From Demequina zhanjiangensis (GTDB lineage: Bacteria > Actinomycetota > Actinomycetes > Actinomycetales > Demequinaceae): a stretch of DNA of 64,000 bases. Below, one piece after another: positions 34,861 through 42,703 of this stretch. Every line of letters starts with the position of its first letter. Position 1 is the first letter of the stretch. The notes under the pieces were generated by a model. The model did not search any database. It saw nothing but the letters and a program-made list of their open reading frames with translations, and was not told where the DNA came from. The DNA lies in the NCBI RefSeq assembly GCF_030418315.1, contig NZ_JAUHPV010000002.1, positions 248,001-312,000 of the forward strand. The letters are read 5' to 3'. Both the position numbers and the translations under genes were made by a program.

Positions 34861-34882
34861 ACGTCGGCCTGGCCGGGAAACT

Positions 34883-35233
34883 TCAACCCTCGGGAGAGGC
34901 GAACTCCCGGTTCACCTGCGCCCACCGGATGAGGAACGCGGGTTCATCGAGCCGACGGCGTCGCATCCAGGACGTCACCTCGTCGTTGCACTTGCTCGCG
35001 TTGCATGACCGACAGGCGGGGACGACGTTGTCGAGCGTGTAGCGGCCGCCCCGTGAGATCGGCAGCACGCAGTCCTTCTGGAGCGCGGACGCCGCGTCGC
35101 CGCAGTAGGCGCAGCGCTCCCAGGCGTCGAGGATGCGCTGCCACTGATCGGTGGTGAGGTCGCTGCCTGAGGCGGCGACGCGTCGGGCACGGCGGCGCGA
35201 GGAGCGAGCCTTGCGGGTGCGTGCGACTGCCAT
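34883..35233 (-). CDS. HNH endonuclease
   Basis: 116 residues from the ATG at 35233, fixed by a TAGGGT box 7 nt upstream. Basic N-terminus (AVARTRKARSSRRRARR). The HNH fold is seen in CAYCGD (first zinc CxxC), DCVLPISRGGRYTLDNVVPACRSCNASK (H replaced by the VLPIS-x-GG form, N in DNVVPAC, second CxxC). The usual first-His 'DHVxPxSxGG' here reads DCVLPISRGG, with Cys instead of His; this could weaken or alter catalysis. It is encoded directly after tRNA-Lys on the opposite strand, a common site for small mobile nucleases. Confidence 0.82.
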   Translation of the reverse strand: MAVARTRKARSSRRRARRVAASGSDLTTDQWQRILDAWERCAYCGDAASALQKDCVLPISRGGRYTLDNVVPACRSCNASKCNDEVTSWMRRRRLDEPAFLIRWAQVNREFASPEG

Positions 35234-35240
35234 GATCCGC

Positions 35241-35246
35241 ACCCTA
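35241..35246 (-). promoter_or_regulatory. Leaderless-type -10 box (TAGGGT) of the HNH gene
   Basis: Minus-strand TAGGGT, 7 nt, ATG at 35233. Same box in the duplicated copy at 35986-35991. Confidence 0.65.
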
Positions 35247-35320
35247 GTTCCAGCCCCGGCCGCAGGACTGCGCCCGCGCCGCACGCGCGGCGACCTCCAT
35301 CCGAGCGCCCCTGAACGCAA

Positions 35321-35363
35321 AGCGAGGCCCGCCGAACGACTCACGTCGTGCGGGGGCCTCGCT
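35321..35363 (-). terminator. Terminator hairpin, duplicated copy 1
   Basis: AGCGAGGCCC paired with GGGCCTCGCT plus inner pairing; on the minus strand it is followed by TTTGCG. It lies after the membrane protein gene 35409-35867 and before the HNH promoter. Confidence 0.7.
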
Positions 35364-35408
35364 GATGCTCTGGCGGATCCGGCCGCCGCGCCAACGATCT
35401 GCGAACAG

Positions 35409-35867
35409 CTATCGAGCTACCTCGTCGCCCACCAACGCACGACCGAAAAGGACACAGTCCTGAGACACGGCGTGGATCGGATGCGGCTGGCGCTTCCGCA
35501 GTGCGCGCAGGATCGGCGCTCGCACTTTGAGAGCCCAGATAACGGCGGCTCCAAACAGCGGCACGACCACCAGAAGCGGCAACGCCGCCCACGCTTCGCC
35601 CGTGTCGGCGAAGACGATCACGCCGATCATCAGCGCGACGAACGCGACCCAGAACACGAAGCTGGTGATCCACTGCGTGAAGTACCACCGGCGAACCTGC
35701 TGGTTGGCAATCGCCTCAACTGATCGCTCATAGGCGCGAAGAGCAGCCCCATCGACATTCGAGCCTGCGTGTGCGCCGACGGCACCGAACTCGACAGCGC
35801 GGGCGTAGATCGACTTCCGGACGTCCAGAGGCGGCCCCTCGCCCGGCCGGATCGACATCAGGTCCAC
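35409..35867 (-). CDS. Unknown membrane protein between duplicated segments
   Basis: 152 residues (MDLMSIRPGEGP; the second Met at 35858 is also possible). Two membrane helices at about residues 68-88 and 92-113 (WITSFVFWVAFVALMIGVIVF, WAALPLLVVVPLFGAAVIWAL), with long cytoplasmic ends; the N-terminal part has a helical region (IYARAVEFGAVGAHAGSNVDGAALRAYERSVEAIANQQVRRWYF). Together with the start of the next repeat it is the only gene enclosed by the two 204-bp copies. No family recognised. Confidence 0.6.
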   Translation of the reverse strand: MDLMSIRPGEGPPLDVRKSIYARAVEFGAVGAHAGSNVDGAALRAYERSVEAIANQQVRRWYFTQWITSFVFWVAFVALMIGVIVFADTGEAWAALPLLVVVPLFGAAVIWALKVRAPILRALRKRQPHPIHAVSQDCVLFGRALVGDEVAR

Positions 35868-35930
35868 ATCATCCTCCCCCCCCGGCGAGCCCTCGATGGA
35901 AACCTAGCAGCGCGGGCATCAAACGTGCTG

Positions 35931-35978
35931 TCAGCGGCGGCGCGAGGCACGAGCCTTGCGGGTGCGTGCGACTGCCAT
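35931..35978 (-). pseudogene. Truncated 5' end of a second HNH gene copy
   Basis: A 15-codon frame MAVARTRKARASRRR then TGA. It is nearly identical to the first 15 residues of the HNH protein encoded at 34883-35233 and has the same TAGGGT box 7 nt before the ATG. The rest of the gene is missing at the edge of the repeat. The promoter may still be active and would drive transcription into the 35409-35867 gene. Confidence 0.8.
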
Positions 35979-35985
35979 GACCCGC

Positions 35986-35991
35986 ACCCTA
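35986..35991 (-). promoter_or_regulatory. Duplicated leaderless-type -10 box (TAGGGT)
   Basis: Copy of the HNH promoter, before the truncated HNH frame; 7 nt to the ATG at 35978. It points toward the unknown membrane protein gene. Confidence 0.6.
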
Positions 35992-36066
35992 GTTCCGGTC
36001 CCGCGTGCAGGGGTGCGCTCGCGCCGCAGACGCGGTGGCCTCCGTCCGAGCGACCCCCGAACGCAA

Positions 36067-36109
36067 AGCGAGGCCCGCCGGACGACTCGCGTCGTGCGGG
36101 GGCCTCGCT
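36067..36109 (-). terminator. Terminator hairpin, copy 2 (after alpha/beta hydrolase gene)
   Basis: AGCGAGGCCC/GGGCCTCGCT with an inner CGAC/GTCG pairing, 51 bp after the stop of the hydrolase gene on the minus strand and followed there by TTTGCG. Confidence 0.75.
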
Positions 36110-36159
36110 GAAGCTCGGGCGGATCCGGCCGCCGCGCCGCAGACGCGGCGGTCTCGTCC

Positions 36160-37134
36160 TTAGAGGTTGGCGTTGAAGAACGCCTCGATCTTGTCGAACG
36201 GGATCACGTCGACCTGGTCGTACAGGTCGGTGTGGCTCGCGCCCTCGATGGTGACGAGCTCCTTGTTGTCGCCGGCCATGGACTCGAATGCGTCCTTGCT
36301 GAAGTAGTACGAGTGCGCGGCGTCACCGTGCACCAGCATCACCGGCTGGCGAATCTCGCCCGCGTACTGGTTCAGCGGCATGTTGAGGAACGACTCGGGC
36401 GTGGTGACGGTCCAGCCGTCGTTCGAGTTGACCGAACGCGAGTGGTAGCCGCGGTCCGTCTTGTAGTAGTCCACGTAGTCCACGAGGAACTGCGGTGCAC
36501 CCTCAGGCGCCTCGGCAGGAAGCCCGCCGACGAGCTTCGGCTCACCGTTCTTGAAGTCCTCAGTGCGCTGTGCGGCCATGGTGGCACGCTTCTCGTGACG
36601 CTGCTCCTCCGAGTTCTCCGACTGGAAGTAGCCCTCGGCGTTGACGCGGGTCATGTCGTACATGGTCGACGTGACGGTCGCCTTGATGCGGGGGTCGATC
36701 GCCGTGGCGCTGATCGCCATGCCGCCGAAGCCGCAGACACCCAGGATTCCGATGCGCTCGGCGTCGACGTTGTCCTGCACGGAGAGCATGTCCACCGCGG
36801 CCTGGAAGTCCTCGGTGTTGATGTCGGGCGAGGCGACGGAACGGGGCAGGCCGCCGCTCTCACCGACGAACGACGGGTCGAAGACGAGCGTGAGGAAGCC
36901 ACGCTCGGCGAGGGTCTGCGCGTAAAGGCCGGACGACTGCTCCTTGACGGCGCCGAAGGGGCCGGCGAGGGCGATCGCGGCGAGCTGGCCGGTCGCGCCC
37001 TTGGGGGTGTACATGTCGCCGGCGAGCGTGATGCCGTAGCGGTTGGTGAAGGTGACCTTCTGGTGGTCGACCTTGTCGCTCTGCGGGAAGGTCTTGTCCC
37101 ACTCGGTCGTGAGCTGAAGGTTCTCTGCAGTCAT
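36160..37134 (-). CDS. Alpha/beta hydrolase with cysteine at the nucleophile position (dienelactone-hydrolase-like)
   Basis: 324 residues, ATG at 37134 with an AAGGAGCAAG Shine-Dalgarno upstream. The core starts YGITLAGDMYTPKGATGQLAAIALAGPFGAVKEQ. The nucleophile elbow is GVCGFGGMAIS near residue 133, so Cys replaces the usual Ser, as in dienelactone hydrolase and YcjY-like proteins. Candidate acid and base are VHGDAAHSYYF near 265 and EGASHTDLYD near 300. No signal peptide. Substrate unknown. The 278 bp upstream contain no other gene and probably its promoter. Confidence 0.85.
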   Translation of the reverse strand: MTAENLQLTTEWDKTFPQSDKVDHQKVTFTNRYGITLAGDMYTPKGATGQLAAIALAGPFGAVKEQSSGLYAQTLAERGFLTLVFDPSFVGESGGLPRSVASPDINTEDFQAAVDMLSVQDNVDAERIGILGVCGFGGMAISATAIDPRIKATVTSTMYDMTRVNAEGYFQSENSEEQRHEKRATMAAQRTEDFKNGEPKLVGGLPAEAPEGAPQFLVDYVDYYKTDRGYHSRSVNSNDGWTVTTPESFLNMPLNQYAGEIRQPVMLVHGDAAHSYYFSKDAFESMAGDNKELVTIEGASHTDLYDQVDVIPFDKIEAFFNANL

Positions 37135-37412
37135 GTTCTTGCTCCTTGCCTCGTGCTGCGCCCTGCGGCGTCGCGAGTGGCGGATGCCGTATCGCTGCGC
37201 CGTCCGGGCGACTCTGTTGCAGAAGCCCCCGCCTGGCCGGGGGAATCCGATCGCTCGGGTTCCGCTCCACCAACGACGGATGCTTCACTGTGTGACAACT
37301 TCAGCGTAAGGAGAGTTCATCCCTTCCTCTGAGACCCCGTGAGACCCCCGGTCGTGAGACGCGTTCCGACAGGGACCCCCTCGCCGGGAATGCCTGGCAG
37401 CGCACCTCACCA

Positions 37413-37793
37413 CTAGTTCACGGGCTTCGCCACCGCGGCGCGGAACCACGCTTCCGAGTCGGCCGGCATCGCCACCTCGACCACAGGGCCGGGACCTCGC
37501 ACGGTCAGCACGACGGCGTCCAAGCCGGCCGGGAGCATGAAGTCCCCGGCCGCGCCCGTGCGGACCGCGTCGTCAATGCTCTCCACGACCACGGTGGTGG
37601 AACCGACGTGGACGCGCCCCGGAGAGACATGCCACTCGCTCGACAGCCATTCGCGCCCGAACCTCCCGAGGTCCGCATCGACGCCGCGCAACGCGCCCAC
37701 GAGGATCCCTTCGCTCTGCAGCCGCGCGATCCGTCGGCGCACCACGCGGCTCGCGGCCGCATCCCCCACGGCGATGCCGAACACCTGCCCCAA
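37413..37793 (-). CDS. Hypothetical protein
   Basis: 126 residues if started at the TTG 37793; GTG at 37784 is an alternative. Soluble, with basic residues early (ASRVVRRRIARLQSEGILVGALRGVD) and a beta-rich rest (VSPGRVHVGSTTVVVESID, LDAVVLTVRGPGPVVEVAMP), perhaps a small PH- or DUF2550-like domain, but I do not recognise it. It is divergent from the thymidine kinase gene 115 bp away. Confidence 0.55.
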   Translation of the reverse strand: MGQVFGIAVGDAAASRVVRRRIARLQSEGILVGALRGVDADLGRFGREWLSSEWHVSPGRVHVGSTTVVVESIDDAVRTGAAGDFMLPAGLDAVVLTVRGPGPVVEVAMPADSEAWFRAAVAKPVN

Positions 37794-37908
37794 CAGATCG
37801 AGTACCAGCGCACACCCCCCTCAGATGGAGGAAGCATCCCACCCCGCCCGGACTCCGCGCGCCGCCGCGCCGATACGATGTCCACCGAACCCGAGAGAGG
37901 ACCCCACG

Positions 37909-38499
37909 GTGGCGAAGCTGTACTTCCGCTATGGCGCGATGAACTCGTCCAAGTCGGCGCTGCTGCTGACGGCGGCCTACAACTATGAGGAGCGCGATCA
38001 GCATCCGGTGATCGTGAAGCCCGGCATCGACACCAAGGCGGGAGAGTCTGTCCAGTCCCGCATCGGTGTGGAGCGCAAGGTCGACGTCCTCCTGGGTGCC
38101 GAGGAGTCGTTCCTGGAGAAGCTGACCGCCTACCGGGACCTCTCGCAGATCGACGCGGTGTTCGTGGACGAGGCGCAGTTCCTGACCCCGTCCCAGGTCG
38201 ACGAGGCGTACGAGATCGCCGTCATGCGCGGCGTCCCGGTGCTCTGCTACGGCCTTCGTGGCGACTTCATGACGCGCTCCTTCCCCGGCTCTCTCCGCCT
38301 GTTGGAGATCGCCCACGCGATCGAGGAGCTCAAGACGATCTGCCGATGCGGCTCCAAGGCCGTCTTCAACGGCCGCCGCATCAACGGCGAGTTCGTGAGC
38401 CATGGCGCGCAGGTCGCGATCGACGGCCAGCAGGCCGAGTACGAGTCGCTGTGCGGCCGCTGCTACATCACGAAGGTGGGCCCGGTCCGCCACGCATGA
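37909..38499 (+). CDS. tdk: Thymidine kinase (type II)
   Basis: 196 residues, start GTG at 37909 with GAGAGG upstream; a TACGAT box at 37874-37879 may be its -10. P-loop GAMNSSKSALLL near residue 9; the more common form is G-x-M-x-S-G-K-S/T, so one Gly is Ser here, a known variant position. Walker-B-like VDEAQF near 86 and two zinc-binding pairs CRCG and CGRCY. It phosphorylates thymidine in the salvage pathway. The stop overlaps the MFS gene start (ATGA), suggesting the MFS may handle nucleosides (weak inference). Confidence 0.93.
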   Translation: MAKLYFRYGAMNSSKSALLLTAAYNYEERDQHPVIVKPGIDTKAGESVQSRIGVERKVDVLLGAEESFLEKLTAYRDLSQIDAVFVDEAQFLTPSQVDEAYEIAVMRGVPVLCYGLRGDFMTRSFPGSLRLLEIAHAIEELKTICRCGSKAVFNGRRINGEFVSHGAQVAIDGQQAEYESLCGRCYITKVGPVRHA

Positions 38500-39812
38500 C
38501 AGCCGACGCCAGCCCCACCCGCACCTCCCGTCTTGCGTGGACGGTTTTCGCGGTCGCGTCGGCCACGTACTTCATCGCGGTGATCCACCGCACGGCGCTG
38601 GGCGTCGCGGGGGTGGACGCAGCTGAGCGCTTCGGCGTCGAGGCGACCGCGCTGTCGCTGCTCGCCGTGCTGCAGATCGCCGCGTATGCGGGCATGCAGG
38701 TGCCGGCCGGGGTGCTGCTGGACCGTTGGGGTCCCGCACCGGTGATGGTGGCCGGGTCGCTGGTCATGGCGTTGGGTCAGGGCCTCATGGCGTTCGCGCC
38801 GGACCTGGGGTGGGCGCTCGCGGCGCGCATCCTGATCGGCGTGGGCGACGCCCCGATCTTCATCGCTGCGACCCGCGTGGTCGGGCTGTACTTCCCGCCA
38901 AGACGCGTGCCGGTGATGGTCCAGATGACGGGCCTGCTGGGTCAGTCGGGCCAGCTGGCGACGGCGATCCCGGTCGCATTCGCGCTGCATCACGCGGGCT
39001 GGGAGGGCACCTTCACCGGCCTGGCCGTCGTCGGCATGCTTGCGGCGCTCGGGGTCTGGTGGACGATGCTGCGGCCGGGCCACGGGAAGCCGACGGAGGC
39101 TCCCGACAGGTTCTCCATCGCACAGGCGCTGCGGCTGCATTGGCGGACGCCGGGCGTGAGGCTGGGGTTCTGGTCGCACTTCCTCGGCCCGTTCTCGATC
39201 AACACGATCGCGCTGCTGTGGGGCGTCCCGTTCTTCACGCAGGGTCAGGGGCGCTCGACGGCGGAGGCGAGCATGCTGCTGACCGTCGCCGTGGTCACCA
39301 ACATCGCGGTGGGCCCGGTCATCGGTGCCCTCACGTCCCGCTATCCGATGCGGAGGACGTGGCTGGTGCTCGGCGGGGCGAGCCTGACGGCCCTCGCCTG
39401 GGTGATCGTGCTGATCCCCGGCACGCCACGGCCACTGTGGGAGCTGATCGCCTTCGTGGTGGTCGTCGCGGCGGGCGGGCCCATGTCGCTCGTGGGCATG
39501 GACTTCGCGCGGTCCTTCGCCGTGCAGCGCCGCGTGGGCAGCGCCACCGGGTTCGTCAACATGGGCGGTTTCGTCGCGAGCATCATCAGCATCCTGGTGG
39601 TCGGCATCGCGCTTCAGCTCGCCTCCCCCAGGGGAGCGACCACGTACACCCTCGACGAGTACAGGATCGCGTTCGCGACCCTGCTGATCCCGTGGCTCAT
39701 GGGCGTGCTGGGGGTCGTGATGAGTCGCCGCGAGACGCGGGCGACGATGGCCCAGGACGGTGTCATGGTGCCCACCGTGCGCGAGGTGTGGCGCCGCTTC
39801 CGGCAGCGCTGA
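38496..39812 (+). CDS. MFS transporter
   Basis: 438 residues, ATG overlapping the tdk stop. Twelve membrane segments are visible. Loop 2-3 motif GVLLDRWGPAPVM (G-x-x-x-D-R-x-G-x-R/K type) near residue 70. The second half has FARSFAVQRRVGSATGFVNMGGF. The form is that of NarK/ACS-like or 'CynX/NimT-like' MFS proteins. Substrate unknown; the tdk neighbour hints at nucleosides but this is not sequence evidence. Confidence 0.87.
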   Translation: MTADASPTRTSRLAWTVFAVASATYFIAVIHRTALGVAGVDAAERFGVEATALSLLAVLQIAAYAGMQVPAGVLLDRWGPAPVMVAGSLVMALGQGLMAFAPDLGWALAARILIGVGDAPIFIAATRVVGLYFPPRRVPVMVQMTGLLGQSGQLATAIPVAFALHHAGWEGTFTGLAVVGMLAALGVWWTMLRPGHGKPTEAPDRFSIAQALRLHWRTPGVRLGFWSHFLGPFSINTIALLWGVPFFTQGQGRSTAEASMLLTVAVVTNIAVGPVIGALTSRYPMRRTWLVLGGASLTALAWVIVLIPGTPRPLWELIAFVVVVAAGGPMSLVGMDFARSFAVQRRVGSATGFVNMGGFVASIISILVVGIALQLASPRGATTYTLDEYRIAFATLLIPWLMGVLGVVMSRRETRATMAQDGVMVPTVREVWRRFRQR

Positions 39813-39848
39813 CGCTTCGCCTGGCTCGGCCGCGAGGGGCCGGCGCGC

Positions 39849-41342
39849 TTACGCCTTGGGCGGGTCCTCCAGCAGGTCCTCGGTGGCGCCCAGACCGGTC
39901 GGCCCCTCCCATTCGATGACGGTCGCGCCGGACCCCAGGTCGACTGCGAGGGTGGCCCAGGCGTCGTCGCCGCGTCGGGTCATGGTGAGCACCGAGCCTT
40001 CGACGGTGGTCTCCACGTCGCCGTCGAAGGCGGGCAGCTCATTGCGGAAGGCGCACAGCGCGAGCAGCGCCTTGACGACGGGACGGTCGAGCGCTGCCTT
40101 CCTCGAGTGCTGGTCGTAGTAGGGCCGGTTGATGTCGCGGCCCACCCCGGTGGCCCTGAGCAGTGCCATGTCGTTGGGGGCCGCGAACGCACCCGCGTAG
40201 TAGACCTGCGGGATGCCTGGGGTGAACAGCTGGATGGCGCGGGCCGCGAGGTACCGGCGATCGTCCTGGCCGAGCGCATCGTAGAACGTGCAGTTCACCT
40301 GGTAGAGGTCAAGGTTCGAGGCGGCCGCTCCCGTGGACTCGCGCGACGTGCCGCCCGAGTGCTCGTGGATGCCTTCCACGAGCTCGTCCATCTGCGCGTC
40401 GGACAGCAGGCCGGGTCCACCGCCGGGGTCGGAGGACGGGCCGACGTCGATGATCCCGATCCCGTCGTGCGTGTCGAGCACCGTGACGGCGTTGCGCGGC
40501 CGGATCCGCATCCAGTGCTCGAGCACGGCGGGATTACCGGTGTAGAGCGCGTGGAGCACCAGCGGGGGAAGCGCGAAGTCGTAGACCAGGTCCACCTTGG
40601 AGGCGATCTCCATCTGACGGCGGAAGTAGGAGTGCACCTCCACGAGCACGTCCACGCCGCGAGCGCGTGCCTGGTCGGTGAACTCCTCGATGAAGTCGAA
40701 GGACTCGGGGATCATGAACGACGTGGTGCCGGGCACCTTGACCGCGTATCCGACGGCGTCGAGCCGCACGAGCCGTACGCCTGCCTCACCGGCACGGTCG
40801 AGGATGCGCTCGAGGTAGGCCCGCCCGCCCTGGGAGGAGACGTCGATGTCGATCTGCTGGGACGTGAACGTGGTCCAGACAAGACGCTTCTCGCCGCCCA
40901 GGGTCATCGGCGTGAAGGGAAGCCCGGGCCGGGGCCGATAGATGGCGGTGAGCTGCGCCTCGGTCGCCCCCTCGGGGAAGACGCTCTCCATGGTGAGGAA
41001 CACGTCGGCGAACTCGGACTCACGTCCGTGCGCGACCACGTCCTGGAACATGGGCGACTCGGACGAGACGTGGTTGACGATCAGGTCCATCATCGTGGTG
41101 TGCGTGGTGGAGAGGTCTCGCACGTCCTCCCACGAACCCAGCCGAGGGTCGACGGCGGTGTGGTCGCTTGGGTCGAACCCCGCGTCGGCGCCGTCGAAGG
41201 GCGTGTAGAAAGGCAGGACGTGCACGCCTGCGAACGCCGAGGCGAAGGGCTCCTGCCTGAGAAGGTCCCGCAGGCCTGGCAGGTCGCCGGCGAGCCTGTC
41301 GGCGTAGGTGATCAGCTGTACTCGCTCGTCCGGACGCACCAT
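39849..41342 (-). CDS. Sucrose phosphorylase (GH13_18)
   Basis: 497 residues from ATG 41342 (GGAAGGAAGG upstream, 6-nt gap), the length of bifidobacterial sucrose phosphorylases. The similarity runs through: VQLITYADRL, HVLPFYTPFDGADAGFDP, YRPRPGLPFT, RLDAVGYAVKVPGT (Asp nucleophile), LVEVHSYF (Glu acid/base), VLDTHDGIG (third carboxylate) and TGAAASNLDLYQVN. It converts sucrose and phosphate to glucose-1-phosphate and fructose in the cytoplasm. The closely related glucosylglycerate phosphorylase is the main alternative. No sucrose transporter lies beside it. Confidence 0.92.
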   Translation of the reverse strand: MVRPDERVQLITYADRLAGDLPGLRDLLRQEPFASAFAGVHVLPFYTPFDGADAGFDPSDHTAVDPRLGSWEDVRDLSTTHTTMMDLIVNHVSSESPMFQDVVAHGRESEFADVFLTMESVFPEGATEAQLTAIYRPRPGLPFTPMTLGGEKRLVWTTFTSQQIDIDVSSQGGRAYLERILDRAGEAGVRLVRLDAVGYAVKVPGTTSFMIPESFDFIEEFTDQARARGVDVLVEVHSYFRRQMEIASKVDLVYDFALPPLVLHALYTGNPAVLEHWMRIRPRNAVTVLDTHDGIGIIDVGPSSDPGGGPGLLSDAQMDELVEGIHEHSGGTSRESTGAAASNLDLYQVNCTFYDALGQDDRRYLAARAIQLFTPGIPQVYYAGAFAAPNDMALLRATGVGRDINRPYYDQHSRKAALDRPVVKALLALCAFRNELPAFDGDVETTVEGSVLTMTRRGDDAWATLAVDLGSGATVIEWEGPTGLGATEDLLEDPPKA

Positions 41343-41418
41343 CGCGCACCTTCCTTCCGTCGTGTCCAGCATCCCGCAGAACGGAGGTCGGCGCGACCGA
41401 ACCGCACGGACTGCGCCG

Positions 41419-42141
41419 TCATCCGATCAGGCGCTCTACCAGCGCGGGCACGGCAGTCTCGATCGGCTGGCGGATGACCTCGTCGGCGTACCGGTCGTAG
41501 GCCGTCGGCTCTGCGTTGACGACGATCAGCGTGGCTTGAGAATCCAGCGCGACCCCCGGCAGGGAGGCCACCGGGTACACGGTGAGGGTCGTGCCGATCG
41601 CGAGGAAGACGTCGCACACGTCCGACGCGGCCACGGCCCGCCTCAGCGCCGCCTCGGGGAGCTGCTCGCCGAAGTAGACGACGTCGGGCTTGAGGATCCC
41701 CCCGCACTCGGCACATCGCGGGTCGGGCTCGGAATCGAGGCGCGCGAGCACGTCCACCGTGGGGAGCGGCCCCGCTGCGCAGGCGACGCACGAGGTGGTG
41801 GCAAGCGTGCCGTGAAGCTCGACCACGTCGTCGGCGCGGGAACCTCCGGCCTGGTGGAGACCGTCGATGTTCTGGGTGAGCAACGCCTCGAGGGCGCCGG
41901 CGTCGGCCAAGCGCGCGAGGGCACGATGCGCCTCGGTGGGTCGCGACTCCCAGGTCGGGTGCGAGCGCCAGTCCCGCCACCCTTCCTCCCGCGCGGCGCG
42001 GTCACCCAGGAAGACGTCGATCTCGAGCAGGCGCGCTCGCTCAGGGTGGAGCGTCCAGACCCCTTGGGGCCCACGGAAGTCCGGGATGCCCGCGCCCGTC
42101 GAGACGCCGGCACCGGTCAGCACTGTCACGCGAGTCGTCAC
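41419..42141 (-). CDS. NAD-dependent protein deacylase (sirtuin)
   Basis: 240 residues, start GTG at 42141 fixed by a leaderless box. NAD-binding GAGVSTGAGIPDFRG near residue 10, TQNIDGLHQAGG near 88, catalytic His in VELHGTL near 106, zinc Cys in CVACAAG and CAECGG, then IGTTLTVYPVASLP and the NAEPTAYD segment. This is a class III/ U-type bacterial CobB-like enzyme, which removes acetyl (or other acyl) groups from lysines using NAD, including from acetyl-CoA synthetase in other species. Confidence 0.93.
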   Translation of the reverse strand: MTTRVTVLTGAGVSTGAGIPDFRGPQGVWTLHPERARLLEIDVFLGDRAAREEGWRDWRSHPTWESRPTEAHRALARLADAGALEALLTQNIDGLHQAGGSRADDVVELHGTLATTSCVACAAGPLPTVDVLARLDSEPDPRCAECGGILKPDVVYFGEQLPEAALRRAVAASDVCDVFLAIGTTLTVYPVASLPGVALDSQATLIVVNAEPTAYDRYADEVIRQPIETAVPALVERLIG

Positions 42142-42147
42142 GCTCCG

Positions 42148-42153
42148 ACACTA
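42148..42153 (-). promoter_or_regulatory. Leaderless-type -10 box (TAGTGT) of the sirtuin gene
   Basis: Minus-strand TAGTGT, 6 nt, GTG at 42141. Confidence 0.55.
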
Positions 42154-42249
42154 CGACCGCCCGGGGCGCGTCGAGTCACGCGACCACCTCGGAGGCACCT
42201 CGCAGACGGCTCACAGCGGACTGTGAGCATGCGCGAGTGGACTGAGGTC

Positions 42250-42624
42250 ATGAGCACCACGCACCGCACCATGGCCGCGATCGCGGCAGCCTCCGCCGGC
42301 GTTCTCCTGCTCGCCGGCTGCACGACGGATCTGGACGCTCAGGGCCCCGTGTCCTCAGCGACGGCTGCCTCCGTCTCCACCACCAGCGCGGGCGACGACG
42401 CGTGGCACGCCGACGCCGAGGACGTGCCTGGGGACGACGGGCCGGGACCCGCGATCGATGCCCCGAGCCTCGCCACGAGCATCGCAGTGTGGGATCTCGA
42501 CCTGAGCTTCGCCGCCGCGAACGCCGTGAACGGCACGGAGTCGAGCCCGGAGACGATCGGCAACACCGCCGCGATGGCGGACGACGAGTCGACGCTCGAC
42601 CCCCGCGTGAGGATCGCAGCATGA
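42250..42624 (+). CDS. Small lipoprotein, unknown
   Basis: 124 residues from ATG 42250 (GAGG upstream; ATG 42229 is an alternative). Signal peptide MSTTHRTMAAIAAASAGVLLLAGC with a good lipobox LAGC. The mature protein is short, acidic and low-complexity (DDAWHADAEDVPGDDGPGP), then LATSIAVWDLDLSFAAANAVNGTESSPETIGNTAAM. No family recognised. Probably a small surface lipoprotein. Confidence 0.6.
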   Translation: MSTTHRTMAAIAAASAGVLLLAGCTTDLDAQGPVSSATAASVSTTSAGDDAWHADAEDVPGDDGPGPAIDAPSLATSIAVWDLDLSFAAANAVNGTESSPETIGNTAAMADDESTLDPRVRIAA

Positions 42625-42691
42625 ACGCGCACGCAGCCGCCCTGAGCCGCCGCGAGCGCTCGCCACCATGAACGCGAGACGTGTCGCGCGC

Positions 42692-42697
42692 TATCGT
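42692..42697 (+). promoter_or_regulatory. Leaderless-type -10 box (TATCGT)
   Basis: TATCGT, 6 nt, ATG at 42704; this decides against the longer frame starting at 42668. Confidence 0.55.
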
Positions 42698-42703
42698 GCC
42701 GTC

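Larger units (their letters stand above)
35190..35393 (+). repeat. 204-bp direct repeat, copy 1
   Basis: Covers the start of the HNH gene, its leaderless promoter and a terminator hairpin. Copy 2 is at 35935-36138 in the same orientation, about 745 bp away, with roughly 90 percent identity by eye. Confidence 0.85.
35935..36138 (+). repeat. 204-bp direct repeat, copy 2
   Basis: Matches copy 1 (35190-35393) from the HNH start codon region through the terminator hairpin to GGATCCGGCCGCCGCGCC. Between the copies lie about 540 bp with the gene at 35409-35867. Confidence 0.85.

Noticed and set aside
34785..36138. tRNA-Lys as attachment site of an integrated island
   Set aside because: No integrase gene and no copy of the tRNA 3' end downstream were found; the duplicated segment is unrelated to the tRNA.
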